54,610 nucleotides of DNA from NCBI GenBank assembly GCA_015071005.1, contig SVIG01000009.1:1-54610 (forward strand), written 5' to 3'. Shown one piece after another: positions 1 through 7,379 of this stretch (position 1 is its first letter; each line of letters opens with the position of its first letter). The position numbers and the translations under genes are program-made. The notes below the pieces were generated by a model. The model was not told the DNA's origin and did no database searches. It worked only from the letters and a program-made list of their open reading frames with translations. Origin of the DNA: Clostridiales bacterium (GTDB lineage Bacteria > Bacillota > Clostridia > Christensenellales > Borkfalkiaceae).

Positions 1-2
1 AA

Positions 3-230
3 CAAAGAAGAAAAGATATTGACACAATCATTCAAACCCTCGAAGAAATCCGCGAACAAATCCAATTCGTATTAGAGGAAGAGCAAGAATACCTTGATAA
101 TATTCCCGAGAACCTGCAAAACAGCGAAAGGTACGAAACAGCACAAACGGCTGTTTCGGAACTCGAAGAAGCGGACGGTTCTATTGATGATATTATCGAA
201 CACCTTGAAAACGCTAAATATGGTACGTAA
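3..230 (+). CDS. Acidic coiled-coil-like hypothetical protein, 5' truncated by window edge
   Basis: An open frame enters from the left edge and stops at TAA 228-230, giving the last 75 residues. It is rich in Glu, Gln and Asp (segments EEIREQIQFVLEEEQEYLD and SELEEADGSIDDIIEHLE) and looks helical. Short acidic helical proteins of this kind are common in plasmids and phages, but I cannot assign a function. It is the only plus-strand gene left of the small RNA and is followed by two hairpins (243-262 and 301-325), the second with a short T-run. It may belong to the prophage or to a neighbouring element. Confidence 0.6.
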   Translation, partial: QRRKDIDTIIQTLEEIREQIQFVLEEEQEYLDNIPENLQNSERYETAQTAVSELEEADGSIDDIIEHLENAKYGT

Positions 231-242
231 AGACGGTCAAGA

Positions 243-327
243 CCGGGGGAAACTTCCCCCGGCAACCGTCAGCCCTAATCCCAACCACTACCAAAAAAGA
301 AAAAACCTGCAAATTGCAAGTTTTTCC
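243..327 (+). terminator. Two tandem hairpins after the partial CDS; the second is terminator-like
   Basis: CCGGGGGAA (243-251) pairs with TTCCCCCGG (254-262). A second hairpin has AAAAAC (301-306) pairing with GTTTTT (320-325) and an inner TGCAA/TTGCA stem, followed by a short T-run. They separate the partial gene from the small RNA promoter. Confidence 0.5.
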
Positions 328-337
328 GTAAAAAGGA

Positions 338-366
338 TTGACTTTTGTAAATCAATCCTTTATAAT
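338..366 (+). promoter_or_regulatory. Promoter of the small RNA with palindromic operator
   Basis: TTGACT (338-343), a 17-bp spacer and TATAAT (361-366) make a near-consensus sigma-A promoter. A 10-bp inverted repeat, AAAGGATTGA (332-341) and TCAATCCTTT (352-361), overlaps the -35 box, the spacer and the first base of the -10 box, as expected for a repressor site. The predicted start (about 372-374) coincides with the 5' end of the folded RNA. Confidence 0.65.
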
Positions 367-373
367 AACAAAT

Positions 374-464
374 AGAAAGTGTTTGGCTCGGTGTTGCGAT
401 ATTCGCTCCGTCCTTGTAGCCCCCACGGAAAGAGGCTTAATTGCTCGTGGCACTTTCTTTTTTT
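374..464 (+). ncRNA. Candidate stand-alone structured small RNA (about 90 nt), three-way junction closed by its terminator
   Basis: The predicted transcript starts where a closing stem begins: AGAAAGTG (374-381) pairs with CACTTTCT (451-458), followed by a T-run to 464. Inside are a hairpin GGCT/AGCC (385-388 with 418-421) plus CGG/CCG (389-391 with 408-410) capped by GCGA-TAT-TCGC (396-406), and a second hairpin CCACG/CGTGG (423-427 with 446-450). There is no good open frame. The fold resembles no riboswitch class I can recall by consensus. It lies between convergent genes, so it is a free-standing RNA or, less likely, a phage ssDNA packaging or origin structure. Confidence 0.55.
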
Positions 465-472
465 ATGCTCCG

Positions 473-913
473 TTACTTACGGGGCTTTTTCTTTTGACGA
501 TTTTTTCCTTTTCCACCTGTAACAGGAATATTTTCACGAGGGAATACTTCAAACATTTTGCCAATACGCTTTTTATCAAAATCAACAGGTTCATATTTAT
601 CCGTTTCTTCATGTAAAGCGGAACGTTTGCCTACAAAAACTTTTGGGTAGGCATAAGTACGATTTTCGCCAAATTTCTTACCTTGCGCTTTATTCCTGCG
701 CCGTTCATCAGGACTTATATTATCCAATAATGGAACAGTACGCACTTTCTTATTCCCCAAGTCTACTTCGGGAGAATGGGTAAAAGTTATATATTCAATA
801 TCATCACTTTTTGAATTTTTACGCCTATATGTAGCAGGGTGTGATTTATGAGGATAACTTTTCGTATGCGCCCAACCAGATGATTTACGTTTTCTATTAA
901 ATTTCTTTGCCAT
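473..913 (-). CDS. Basic hypothetical protein (146 aa), last gene of the prophage operon
   Basis: This strongly basic protein, rich in Lys and Arg at both ends, contains a TYRRKN segment near residue 28 and ends in GKNRQKKKPRK. It has no membrane segment or signal peptide. It sits 13 bp downstream of the Zot-like ATPase with an upstream AAGGAAGG-type ribosome binding site, so it is expressed with the assembly genes. Net charge and position suggest nucleic-acid binding or virion packaging (inference). It is similar in composition to the 100-aa protein at 3600-3902. I do not recognise a family. Confidence 0.7.
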   Translation of the reverse strand: MAKKFNRKRKSSGWAHTKSYPHKSHPATYRRKNSKSDDIEYITFTHSPEVDLGNKKVRTVPLLDNISPDERRRNKAQGKKFGENRTYAYPKVFVGKRSALHEETDKYEPVDFDKKRIGKMFEVFPRENIPVTGGKGKNRQKKKPRK

Positions 914-926
914 AATAAACCTTCCT

Positions 927-2558
927 TTACGCCGTTTCTTCGGCGTTTTCTTTTTTATTTGCCCATTCGCTAACCACTCCGCAAAGGGAAGTAATCAACG
1001 AGGACATGGATTTGCTTGCTTCTTCTGATATTTGTATCTTGCCGTTTTGCACCGCGGAAAAACCTTCCACAACAGAGGATAACAGTTTTTCTACCGCTTT
1101 AATATCCGTTTCTTTCTTTTTCATTTCGTCACCTTGATATTTTTTCAATTCGCGTTGTACGTAGTTATGCAACATGTCTAATTCGTCCTGCGTTGCAATA
1201 TATCCTGCAAATTCTTTCATGTCGTCAAGACCGATAGTGTTCAGCTCGCCACGGCTTTCAAACATTCCTGCCGTACAGTCCGAAGCGTTACGTTTTGCGT
1301 AGTCTTTCTTGTCTTGAATTAAAAACTGATATAGCTTAACCTTGCCGTCCATTCGGCCCGTTTGTAGTTCAATTTGCAAGGCGTGACCGCCAAAAACACC
1401 TACCGTGCGTAGCTCCCATTGACCGATTGCCACGCGGATCCTTTCAAGAGCCGACGTCAGCAATCGTTTGTCAGGGCGCAAATAGCGTTCGTTTATATGC
1501 AAATTATCCAAACGTGACTTAATAGACAGCAATGGTGGGGAAAAAATTTTCCAAACCGAGAACCACGGCAAAACAACCTTCTTTTCGTCCTTTGCCGTAA
1601 TCAATGCAACTTGTCCGACCTGGCGTAAATTTGCCGTGATATTCTCAACGCGTTGCATATCCGCAATAATGCGGACGAAGTTTCTAAAACGTATCATGCA
1701 GGCATGGCGCGACATTTTAAACAAAACATGCATTAAATCATTCTTTTGATTACATTCTTCGTCCTGCGCTTTTATTTCCTGCTGTTCAAGCGTATTTTTC
1801 GCGTCCTTGTCAAGCTCCGTAAAAACCCAAACGCCCCAACCGAACGCGTAACGGTTGGGATTGTTTTTCAGCATTTGGTTACCCAAACGAACCATATCGT
1901 AATCAAGTATATGGGAATGGCGCGAAAAACTATCTATTAAACGACTATCACGCTTGAAGAAATCGCAATCCCAAATGGGGAAGTTTCCCAAATCGAGCAT
2001 AAGCGAATCGACACGGATTGAATAGTTAGAAATAATCAATGCCGTTTGCATTGTATAAATCGTGTACGCAAGCGCATAATCTTGTATCGTTTCCCAAATA
2101 TCCTCAACGTACTTTTTGTTATCGAACGTCAAAGGGTATCTGTCGTAATCGTACCCGAATATATTTTCCTTACAAGGATTTTCCGCGAACCTTTCACACA
2201 GTTCACGGATAAATCGAATACAGCTCCACTTGTCATAGATAACGTGTTCCGCATACGCCTTTTTTAATGTTCTTTCCAACGTCAGCCAAGGGAAGTGTGG
2301 GAAACACATATCGCATTCGAGTATGACTTCCAAGGCATCATCACGAAGCTGCACTTCCATAGAAAGAGCCATACTCGTCAGCATTGTCGTTTTACCTTCG
2401 CCCATTTCGGCATATATGTACGTAACAATACCCAACTCATTGATAAAACCGCGGTTCTTCCGTTCGTTATGCTCCAAACGTTCATACCCAATTTTATTTG
2501 CCCATACGTTCAAGCCAACGCCTGCGAGAGCCAAACCGCCTGTTATTGTACCTATCAT
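927..2558 (-). CDS. Zot/pI-like assembly ATPase of a filamentous prophage
   Basis: A 543-residue protein with a short hydrophobic N-terminus (about 1-20) and a Walker A motif MGEGKTT near residues 52-58. A Walker B-like stretch, VWVFTELD, lies near 243-250. A later segment, RIIADMQRVENITANLRQ, resembles the motif following Walker B in Zot/pI proteins, where a Gln/Asp-rich helix leads to a conserved Arg. pI/Zot proteins are inner-membrane ATPases driving filamentous phage extrusion. Its start overlaps the stop of the polytopic membrane gene by ATGA, matching the pVI-pI order of inoviruses. It is longer than typical pI (350-450 aa). Other P-loop DNA-packaging ATPases remain possible, but context favours pI. 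Confidence 0.72.
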   Translation of the reverse strand: MIGTITGGLALAGVGLNVWANKIGYERLEHNERKNRGFINELGIVTYIYAEMGEGKTTMLTSMALSMEVQLRDDALEVILECDMCFPHFPWLTLERTLKKAYAEHVIYDKWSCIRFIRELCERFAENPCKENIFGYDYDRYPLTFDNKKYVEDIWETIQDYALAYTIYTMQTALIISNYSIRVDSLMLDLGNFPIWDCDFFKRDSRLIDSFSRHSHILDYDMVRLGNQMLKNNPNRYAFGWGVWVFTELDKDAKNTLEQQEIKAQDEECNQKNDLMHVLFKMSRHACMIRFRNFVRIIADMQRVENITANLRQVGQVALITAKDEKKVVLPWFSVWKIFSPPLLSIKSRLDNLHINERYLRPDKRLLTSALERIRVAIGQWELRTVGVFGGHALQIELQTGRMDGKVKLYQFLIQDKKDYAKRNASDCTAGMFESRGELNTIGLDDMKEFAGYIATQDELDMLHNYVQRELKKYQGDEMKKKETDIKAVEKLLSSVVEGFSAVQNGKIQISEEASKSMSSLITSLCGVVSEWANKKENAEETA

Positions 2559-3490
2559 TCTTCCACCTCACCGTTCATCATACGTTCATACTCTAAATCT
2601 TCCGACTTTCTTTTCAATATAAGTATTACAATCGTAATCCAACTGAACAAGCCAAAGATAGATAATACCGCCGATAAATCAAGACACAGCTTGTACACCT
2701 GCCGATAGAGATTGACGAAATCGAACGACACGGCAAAATATACGTAATACGCGCAAAACTCAATAAAAATCGTGAGTACGTTGAAATAGAGCAGTACAAG
2801 CAACAGCCAAAATTGATACAATTCTTCGCGCGCTTTTACGAAATCGAACAGCGCAACAAACCACATTCCTATTCGTACCAATATTGTGAAATAAAACCAA
2901 TGCCATGCGCGCAACAGCTTGCTTTCTTTGATAGGGCGTGTTTCGTCCTGCTGTTCTTCTTCCGTTTCAGGGTGGCGCGGTTCTTTGAAATAATACTTAT
3001 TAAAAAGCTTTTTCACGCCAAACCAAATGGGAAGACCGAACATAAGTATAGGCGCGAGCAACGTTATATAATAAGCAAGATATAAAGAATACAGCCTGAT
3101 ATTTTCCGTATCAATAAACGCTTGCCAATAAATCGTCCATTTTTCGGTAAAACGTTCCCATTCCGAAGGTAATCCAAGCGAAGGAGTAGACGGAATAGAC
3201 GGCATAGACGATTGATTGAATAACGAATACAGCCATTCCTGCACGTTTAAAAACGAATAATCGGGATAATTGTTGACGGTAGGCGTAATTTCCGCTTCGA
3301 TATGAAACCAATCGCAAAATACGTATGCAATCGATAAGCCGAAATCCCGACAGCTTTCAACCAAACGCCCAATAGCGTTTGGAAAGCGAAATAAACCCAA
3401 GGCAAGCAAACCAAGGGTTATTATCGTACAAACGTAATAAAATTGTTTTTCGCGGAAATGACCGCCGATTCTTCGCAACAACGTTCTCAT
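2555..3490 (-). CDS. Polytopic membrane protein, pVI-like position in the assembly block
   Basis: A 311-residue protein with about five to six hydrophobic segments: one near the N-terminus, one or two around 130-160 and a cluster in the last third. A charged loop (about 170-190) is rich in Glu and Gln. The start ATG overlaps the stop of the tiny 38-aa membrane gene, and its own stop overlaps the start of the Zot-like ATPase. That tight coupling indicates one membrane-bound complex. In filamentous phages the gene before pI encodes the minor coat protein pVI; this one is larger, so equivalence is inference. Confidence 0.7.
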   Translation of the reverse strand: MRTLLRRIGGHFREKQFYYVCTIITLGLLALGLFRFPNAIGRLVESCRDFGLSIAYVFCDWFHIEAEITPTVNNYPDYSFLNVQEWLYSLFNQSSMPSIPSTPSLGLPSEWERFTEKWTIYWQAFIDTENIRLYSLYLAYYITLLAPILMFGLPIWFGVKKLFNKYYFKEPRHPETEEEQQDETRPIKESKLLRAWHWFYFTILVRIGMWFVALFDFVKAREELYQFWLLLVLLYFNVLTIFIEFCAYYVYFAVSFDFVNLYRQVYKLCLDLSAVLSIFGLFSWITIVILILKRKSEDLEYERMMNGEVEE

Positions 3491-3603
3491 ACCATACTAC
3501 CTACAAAAAGAAAATAACCTGCGAGGATTGCGCCGAGAATACCGAGAACCCAAAATAGTACGTATTTAAAAGATACTTTCTTTTTCTTAATCGCTTTAAT
3601 CAC
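3487..3603 (-). CDS. Tiny single-span membrane protein (38 aa), candidate coat protein
   Basis: The frame starts at GTG 3603-3601 and ends at TGA 3489-3487. The product has a Lys-rich N-terminus (IKAIKKKKVSF) followed by one hydrophobic segment (YVLFWVLGILGAILAGYFLF). The start overlaps the upstream stop by GTGA and the stop overlaps the next start by ATGA, so it is locked into the operon on both sides, strong evidence that it is real. Size, one helix and small residues in the helix fit a filamentous-phage major or minor coat protein, although there is no signal peptide and the charge is at the N-terminus. It is too short for most gene finders. Confidence 0.62.
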   Translation of the reverse strand: MIKAIKKKKVSFKYVLFWVLGILGAILAGYFLFVGSMV

Positions 3604-3902
3604 TTCTTGCCTCTTTTTTGACGTTTTGCATAAGCCTTTTTCCAAGCACTATCCTTACGCCGTTGCGACAAAGAAACCGCAACTAAATCGCCTTTACGGT
3701 TTGTTTTATAAATTTCACGCTTGGGAATAAACTCTTTATATTCATGAACAAATTCACGCGTTTTTTTATCCGATATATCAAACAAACCGCTTTTTGTGCC
3801 ACCCATGGCTATGAATTTTGAATACTTCTTCAGATTCTTTCTTTTAGCCTTTTCAATACGTTTACTTTCACCGTCAATACGGTATTTTCTTTTAAACTTC
3901 AT
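3600..3902 (-). CDS. Basic hypothetical protein (100 aa), first gene of the assembly block
   Basis: A very basic protein with a Lys/Arg-rich start (MKFKRKYRIDGESKRIEKAK) and end (KKAYAKRQKRGKK) and no membrane segment. It is preceded by an AGG..AGG-type site and followed by the coat-like gene with a GTGA overlap. Its N-terminus resembles that of the 146-aa protein at 473-913. It may bind phage DNA or be a structural component (inference). Family not recognised. Confidence 0.66.
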   Translation of the reverse strand: MKFKRKYRIDGESKRIEKAKRKNLKKYSKFIAMGGTKSGLFDISDKKTREFVHEYKEFIPKREIYKTNRKGDLVAVSLSQRRKDSAWKKAYAKRQKRGKK

Positions 3903-3932
3903 TTTTTTACCTGCCTTTTTTATTTTTTAATC

Positions 3933-3961
3933 TTGACAAATCCCATAAAATGGGATATTAT
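3933..3961 (+). promoter_or_regulatory. Plus-strand promoter with palindromic operator in the spacer
   Basis: TTGACA (3933-3938), a 17-bp spacer and TATTAT (3956-3961). The spacer contains the palindrome TCCCATAAAATGGGA (3941-3955), a likely repressor site. Transcription would start near 3968, the first bases of the long hairpin described next. Confidence 0.7.
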
Positions 3962-3966
3962 GGTAA

Positions 3967-4097
3967 TGCTACATAAACTTTATACCTATTATAGACACTT
4001 TTCCTTTGGTAAAAAGTGTGTTTTTCGGCATTCTATAATAGGTCGTTTATGTAGCAATAACAAACCTTGCCGAAATTTCACACTTTTTATTTTTTTT
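3967..4097 (+). promoter_or_regulatory. Attenuator-like structured leader with two competing folds
   Basis: Fold 1: 3967-3978 pairs with 4045-4056, 3985-3995 with 4032-4042, and 3996-4002 with 4012-4018, giving a nested hairpin of about 90 nt starting at the predicted transcription start. Fold 2: AAAAAGTGTG (4011-4020) pairs with CACACTTTTT (4079-4088), and TTTCGGCA (4023-4030) with TGCCGAAA (4068-4075), followed by a T-rich run ending just before the AGGAG of the next gene (4098-4102). Fold 2 looks like an intrinsic terminator. The folds share 4012-4018, so they exclude each other, as in attenuators and riboswitches. A phage replication or packaging hairpin is an alternative reading. Confidence 0.55.
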
Positions 4098-4112
4098 AGG
4101 AGAAAACCTGCT

Positions 4113-4514
4113 ATGAAATGCCCTGAATGCAAAAATGACGAAATACTAATTTCAACCCAATATTACAAAGCACCGCTTTGGAGAATACTTAAATTTTCAT
4201 GTTTAATAATTGCAATTATTCTTTTGGCGTGTGTATTCTACGAAGTAATAGTTGACGGTCAAACGACAAACAGCGTACAAATTGAACAAAGCGCTTTCCA
4301 ATTTACCGCAGGGATTATAGATAACCAAACAAACGCAGGCGAAACGCCTTCGGCGATTGTAAGAGGAACGCTTCCACCTGCAACCTTTGGTTGGTTTATA
4401 ATATTTTTAATTCTTGCAACGATTTTTTATGGAATACAAACATATAAAGAACGACAAATAATTGCCGTATATACCTGCAAAAAATGCGGAAACACATGGA
4501 TTGAAAAAAATTGA
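4113..4514 (+). CDS. Membrane zinc-ribbon protein (133 aa) on the strand opposite to the prophage operon
   Basis: The start at 4113 is chosen because AGGAG (4098-4102) precedes it; a longer frame upstream runs through the leader and promoter. The protein has a split zinc ribbon: CPEC at the N-terminus (residues 3-6) and CKKC at the C-terminus (YTCKKCGNTW). Between them are two membrane segments, one after residue 28 and one around 93-112, separated by an extracytoplasmic loop. Both zinc half-sites would face the cytoplasm and could join. As an independently regulated plus-strand gene within the prophage it may be a cargo gene, for example for immunity or host interference (inference). Confidence 0.72.
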   Translation: MKCPECKNDEILISTQYYKAPLWRILKFSCLIIAIILLACVFYEVIVDGQTTNSVQIEQSAFQFTAGIIDNQTNAGETPSAIVRGTLPPATFGWFIIFLILATIFYGIQTYKERQIIAVYTCKKCGNTWIEKN

Positions 4515-4520
4515 ATAGTT

Positions 4521-4545
4521 ACCGCCCCATTGGGGCGGTATTTTT
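4521..4545. terminator. Bidirectional terminator between convergent genes
   Basis: ACCGCCCCA (4521-4529) pairs with TGGGGCGGT (4531-4539), followed by ATTTTTATT. It ends the plus-strand zinc-ribbon gene and probably also the minus-strand pIII-like gene. Confidence 0.7.
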
Positions 4546-5959
4546 ATTCTCGCTTAAAAAGTTTTCCTATCAATTTGAAAGGGGCGCAAATAATACGCCA
4601 TATCCATTTTAACAGCCATAGGAAAGCTGTTACAATCCACTTAAAGGCTACCGCAATACCTTTACCAATAAGCGCAATAATCCAAGGGCAAAAATTAAGT
4701 AACACAACAACAAGTAGAGCAAGCAAGCCAATACCTAATATCCAGCCTAATACTTCGGCAAGCCAATCAAAATCTTGTCCGACTTCAACGGAAGGTTTTT
4801 CGCTACCTGTCGTCATATTATCAACAACCCCTGCAACGTGAACTACGCCATTTTCTTTATACGTTAATTGTAAAATGCTTACGTCTTTAACGACATACGA
4901 AGTTTGCTTTTTTTCGCCAAAACCTATAAATGTCGATTCTTTCTCTTCGCAAGGAGCATTAAAAAATCTTAAAACCCAATCCATGTGATTTTTAGCTTCC
5001 GCTTTCGTCATATTATAAGAAGCCTTGGATTCAGAATAAAACTCGTCTAATGTTTGTATTTGGTCCCATACATACGTTTCATTAAAGACTAAACCGCTTG
5101 TTTTGAAGGAATCTTCTTCGCCTCGAACAACGTCAAAATGCTTTTCTTCAGGTTCACTATAACTTGAACCTTGCCCTGCATAAACGCCAAAATAAATATT
5201 CCATTTTGACGTTTTTTTAGAAACTTTTGCATAAACCCTTGCAGATAATAAATCTTCTATTTTTTTATCGGTTTTAAAACCGACATAAAAAGAATCGTAA
5301 TCATCACCGCCAAAAAGGGAATCATCATAATAACGAACGAACCCTGCATATTTCCCTGTAACTTCAATCGTTTCAATCGTTTCTTCAACGTATATAACGT
5401 CGCCACCTGCCGATACCGCAGTCCATTTTTTACCGATATTACAAGCTATTTCACTAATCGTATTATCAGTACCTGTCGAGCTATCAATATCTTTATCAAA
5501 ATCACGATACAAAGAAGTTATATTATAAATACGAACAGTAGAAGAAGGAATTTCCAAGCCTTCAACCACATATTTATCAAAAACGCCATGCGTACTTACC
5601 AATGTCAAATGATAAAGATGATTATCCAAAGTATCGTCCGCTGTCGCGGAAAGATTGACAGACGTAGCAACTAAATCCTTTGTTGCATGACTTGGTTGAT
5701 AAACGTACAAAAATAATTCATCACTCGAACTTTCCGCAACTTGAATTAGCTTAAAAGTATAATCACTTTTATCACTCGGATAATCCGTTACGTTAAACGT
5801 TCCGCTTTTTGTTAAGTCCGTCATAACGTCCGTATATGTAACCGTCGTTTCCTCGGCATTTGCCGTTTTTGTATGCACGCTTTGGAACACGCAAAACAAC
5901 GAGAGGAGCAGGGCAACACACGTCCACAATATTTTATTAAAAAATGCTTTTGTTTTCAT
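4544..5959 (-). CDS. Exported surface protein with C-terminal membrane anchor, pIII-like
   Basis: A 471-residue protein with a signal peptide (about 1-35, ending near TANAEE), a long hydrophilic extracytoplasmic region and a C-terminal membrane block: a helix near 405-425 (LGWILGIGLLALLVVVLL) and a second Trp-rich hydrophobic stretch ending in KLIGKLFKRE. This architecture, cleaved signal plus large external domain plus C-terminal anchor, is that of filamentous-phage adsorption protein pIII. It lies between the lipoprotein and the tiny coat-like gene, though separated from the latter by the plus-strand zinc-ribbon gene. No receptor-binding domain is recognisable. A host-surface cargo protein is possible. 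Confidence 0.66.
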   Translation of the reverse strand: MKTKAFFNKILWTCVALLLSLFCVFQSVHTKTANAEETTVTYTDVMTDLTKSGTFNVTDYPSDKSDYTFKLIQVAESSSDELFLYVYQPSHATKDLVATSVNLSATADDTLDNHLYHLTLVSTHGVFDKYVVEGLEIPSSTVRIYNITSLYRDFDKDIDSSTGTDNTISEIACNIGKKWTAVSAGGDVIYVEETIETIEVTGKYAGFVRYYDDSLFGGDDYDSFYVGFKTDKKIEDLLSARVYAKVSKKTSKWNIYFGVYAGQGSSYSEPEEKHFDVVRGEEDSFKTSGLVFNETYVWDQIQTLDEFYSESKASYNMTKAEAKNHMDWVLRFFNAPCEEKESTFIGFGEKKQTSYVVKDVSILQLTYKENGVVHVAGVVDNMTTGSEKPSVEVGQDFDWLAEVLGWILGIGLLALLVVVLLNFCPWIIALIGKGIAVAFKWIVTAFLWLLKWIWRIICAPFKLIGKLFKRE

Positions 5960-5978
5960 TTTTTTTCACCTCAAAGAG

Positions 5979-6012
5979 AAAACGGCTCGGCCCTATGGGG
6001 CAGAGCCGTTTT
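5979..6012 (-). terminator. Hairpin between lipoprotein and pIII-like gene
   Basis: AAAACGGCTC (5979-5988) pairs with GAGCCGTTTT (6003-6012). On the minus strand it follows the lipoprotein stop. The T-run is short, so it may only attenuate read-through into the next gene. Confidence 0.5.
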
Positions 6013-6015
6013 ATT

Positions 6016-7140
6016 TTATTCCGCAGTTACAGGTTTAGGCACAAGGCGTTTAACAGTAACACCATCGGCTATAGATTTTACAACCAAATCTTCGGTAAAA
6101 GTTAAACCAACCATATCGTTAACTCCTGCATTATACACTTCAATTTTTCCATTAAGAGGAACATAAATATCAATATAATCCTCATAAACTTCCGCTTCAA
6201 GCTCACCTTTTAAACCTAAAAGAGGGTTATAAACATTTAATGTCAAAGTATTATCTTTAGGCGAAGCATAAATGAAAAAAATAAGAGTACTGCCCGAGTC
6301 AAAAAAAGAAGAAGTCGTACGAATCAAGTCTAAATCAGCGACATTTACCTCAAAAGAAAAACCATAATTACTTTCAGGTCCCATTTGAGTATCTGCACGA
6401 GTAATACGATACCAATAACCTGCAACCTTATCGCCAACAACAACGTCTTCTTCCGTATAATTATAGTCTTCAGAATAAATGTATTCTAATCTACCACATT
6501 TTACGCAAGCACCATTTTCATAATCATGGGTAGTATCAATTATATTTTGTTCGGTAAAAACAGTTTCGCATTTATCACAGAAAACGCCTTGCGTTTTACC
6601 TTCCGTTGTGCAAGTAGGTTCTACCGCTTCCAAAATCACAAGATTATGCCCTGTCGCAGGTACTTTTTCTTGTGCTTTTAACACTTCATTGCAACGAGAA
6701 CAATGCTCGCCTTCCGTCAAACCCTCTTCCAAACAAGTAGGCTTAACTGCCGAATCCTTTACAACGATATGACCAAGTGCAGGAATTTCTTGAAAACCCG
6801 AAAGCTTCGTTTCACAAACGCTACATACCGTACCGTCGGTAATACCTTTTTCCGAACAGGTAGGGGTAACGGCTTGTACGTAGACCGCAATATGCTCTGC
6901 AAGCTCGATTTCTTCCGTTTCTACCTTTTCGCAAAGGGTACACGTTTTCGTCAATTCGCCTTTTTCCGTGCAAGTTGCTTCTTTGGTAACTTCGCCGTCG
7001 TTCCATTCGTGTTCACAGCGCGCCTGCTCGATTTTTTCTTTAATTTTATCGGTCAGGTTACAACCGCTTGCAACAACTGCAAATGCCGATACTGCACATA
7101 CCGCAAACACGGTAATCAATCTTTTAATGCTTTTCTTCAT
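6016..7140 (-). CDS. Prophage-encoded lipoprotein with tandem PTC..G..CxxC repeats
   Basis: A 374-residue protein with a lipoprotein signal ending in VVASGC (lipid Cys27). Residues about 43-225 hold four to five repeats of roughly 40 residues built as H..A.PTC..EG...G..C..C...I.ALGH, each with Cys pairs that could bind zinc. The C-terminal third (from about 235) is a beta-rich domain without a recognised family. Host proteins in this window at 12903, 14769 and 16358 carry the same repeat type, so phage and host share exported modules. It would sit on the outer membrane face, perhaps as an adsorption or host-surface factor (inference). Confidence 0.72.
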   Translation of the reverse strand: MKKSIKRLITVFAVCAVSAFAVVASGCNLTDKIKEKIEQARCEHEWNDGEVTKEATCTEKGELTKTCTLCEKVETEEIELAEHIAVYVQAVTPTCSEKGITDGTVCSVCETKLSGFQEIPALGHIVVKDSAVKPTCLEEGLTEGEHCSRCNEVLKAQEKVPATGHNLVILEAVEPTCTTEGKTQGVFCDKCETVFTEQNIIDTTHDYENGACVKCGRLEYIYSEDYNYTEEDVVVGDKVAGYWYRITRADTQMGPESNYGFSFEVNVADLDLIRTTSSFFDSGSTLIFFIYASPKDNTLTLNVYNPLLGLKGELEAEVYEDYIDIYVPLNGKIEVYNAGVNDMVGLTFTEDLVVKSIADGVTVKRLVPKPVTAE

Positions 7141-7155
7141 CTTTTTTTACCTCGC

Positions 7156-7374
7156 TTATTTAGATTCTCTATATTTTTTTACTTTGTTTTGAATTTTGGT
7201 GATTTTATTTCTATCGCCATAGCCTTTGGAATAACCTTTTGAACCCCAAAATTTACTGCCTTCTTTGCCCATTTTTTCGCTATCGTCAAAACCGTTTAAG
7301 TAACCGCGCCGATAGGCACGCTTTATGCGTTCGGATAACTTTTCTTCTTTCTTCTTCGCTTTATCCTTTGCCAT
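7156..7374 (-). CDS. Small basic hypothetical protein (72 aa)
   Basis: A Lys/Arg-rich soluble protein containing AYRRGYLNGFDD, a motif shape also seen in the next gene upstream (AGYRMGYRAALG). I take ATG 7374 as start because GGTGAT precedes it closely; GTG 7383, overlapping the upstream stop by GTGA, is an alternative adding three residues. It lies between the 82-aa basic protein and the lipoprotein. It could be a DNA-binding or structural protein of the prophage. Family not recognised. Confidence 0.6.
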   Translation of the reverse strand: MAKDKAKKKEEKLSERIKRAYRRGYLNGFDDSEKMGKEGSKFWGSKGYSKGYGDRNKITKIQNKVKKYRESK

Positions 7375-7379
7375 AAATA

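Noticed and set aside
93-102. Second CTTGATAATA, a possible second Rep nick site
   Set aside because: It lies in coding sequence (Leu-Asp-Asn-Ile) with no hairpin next to it; chance match.
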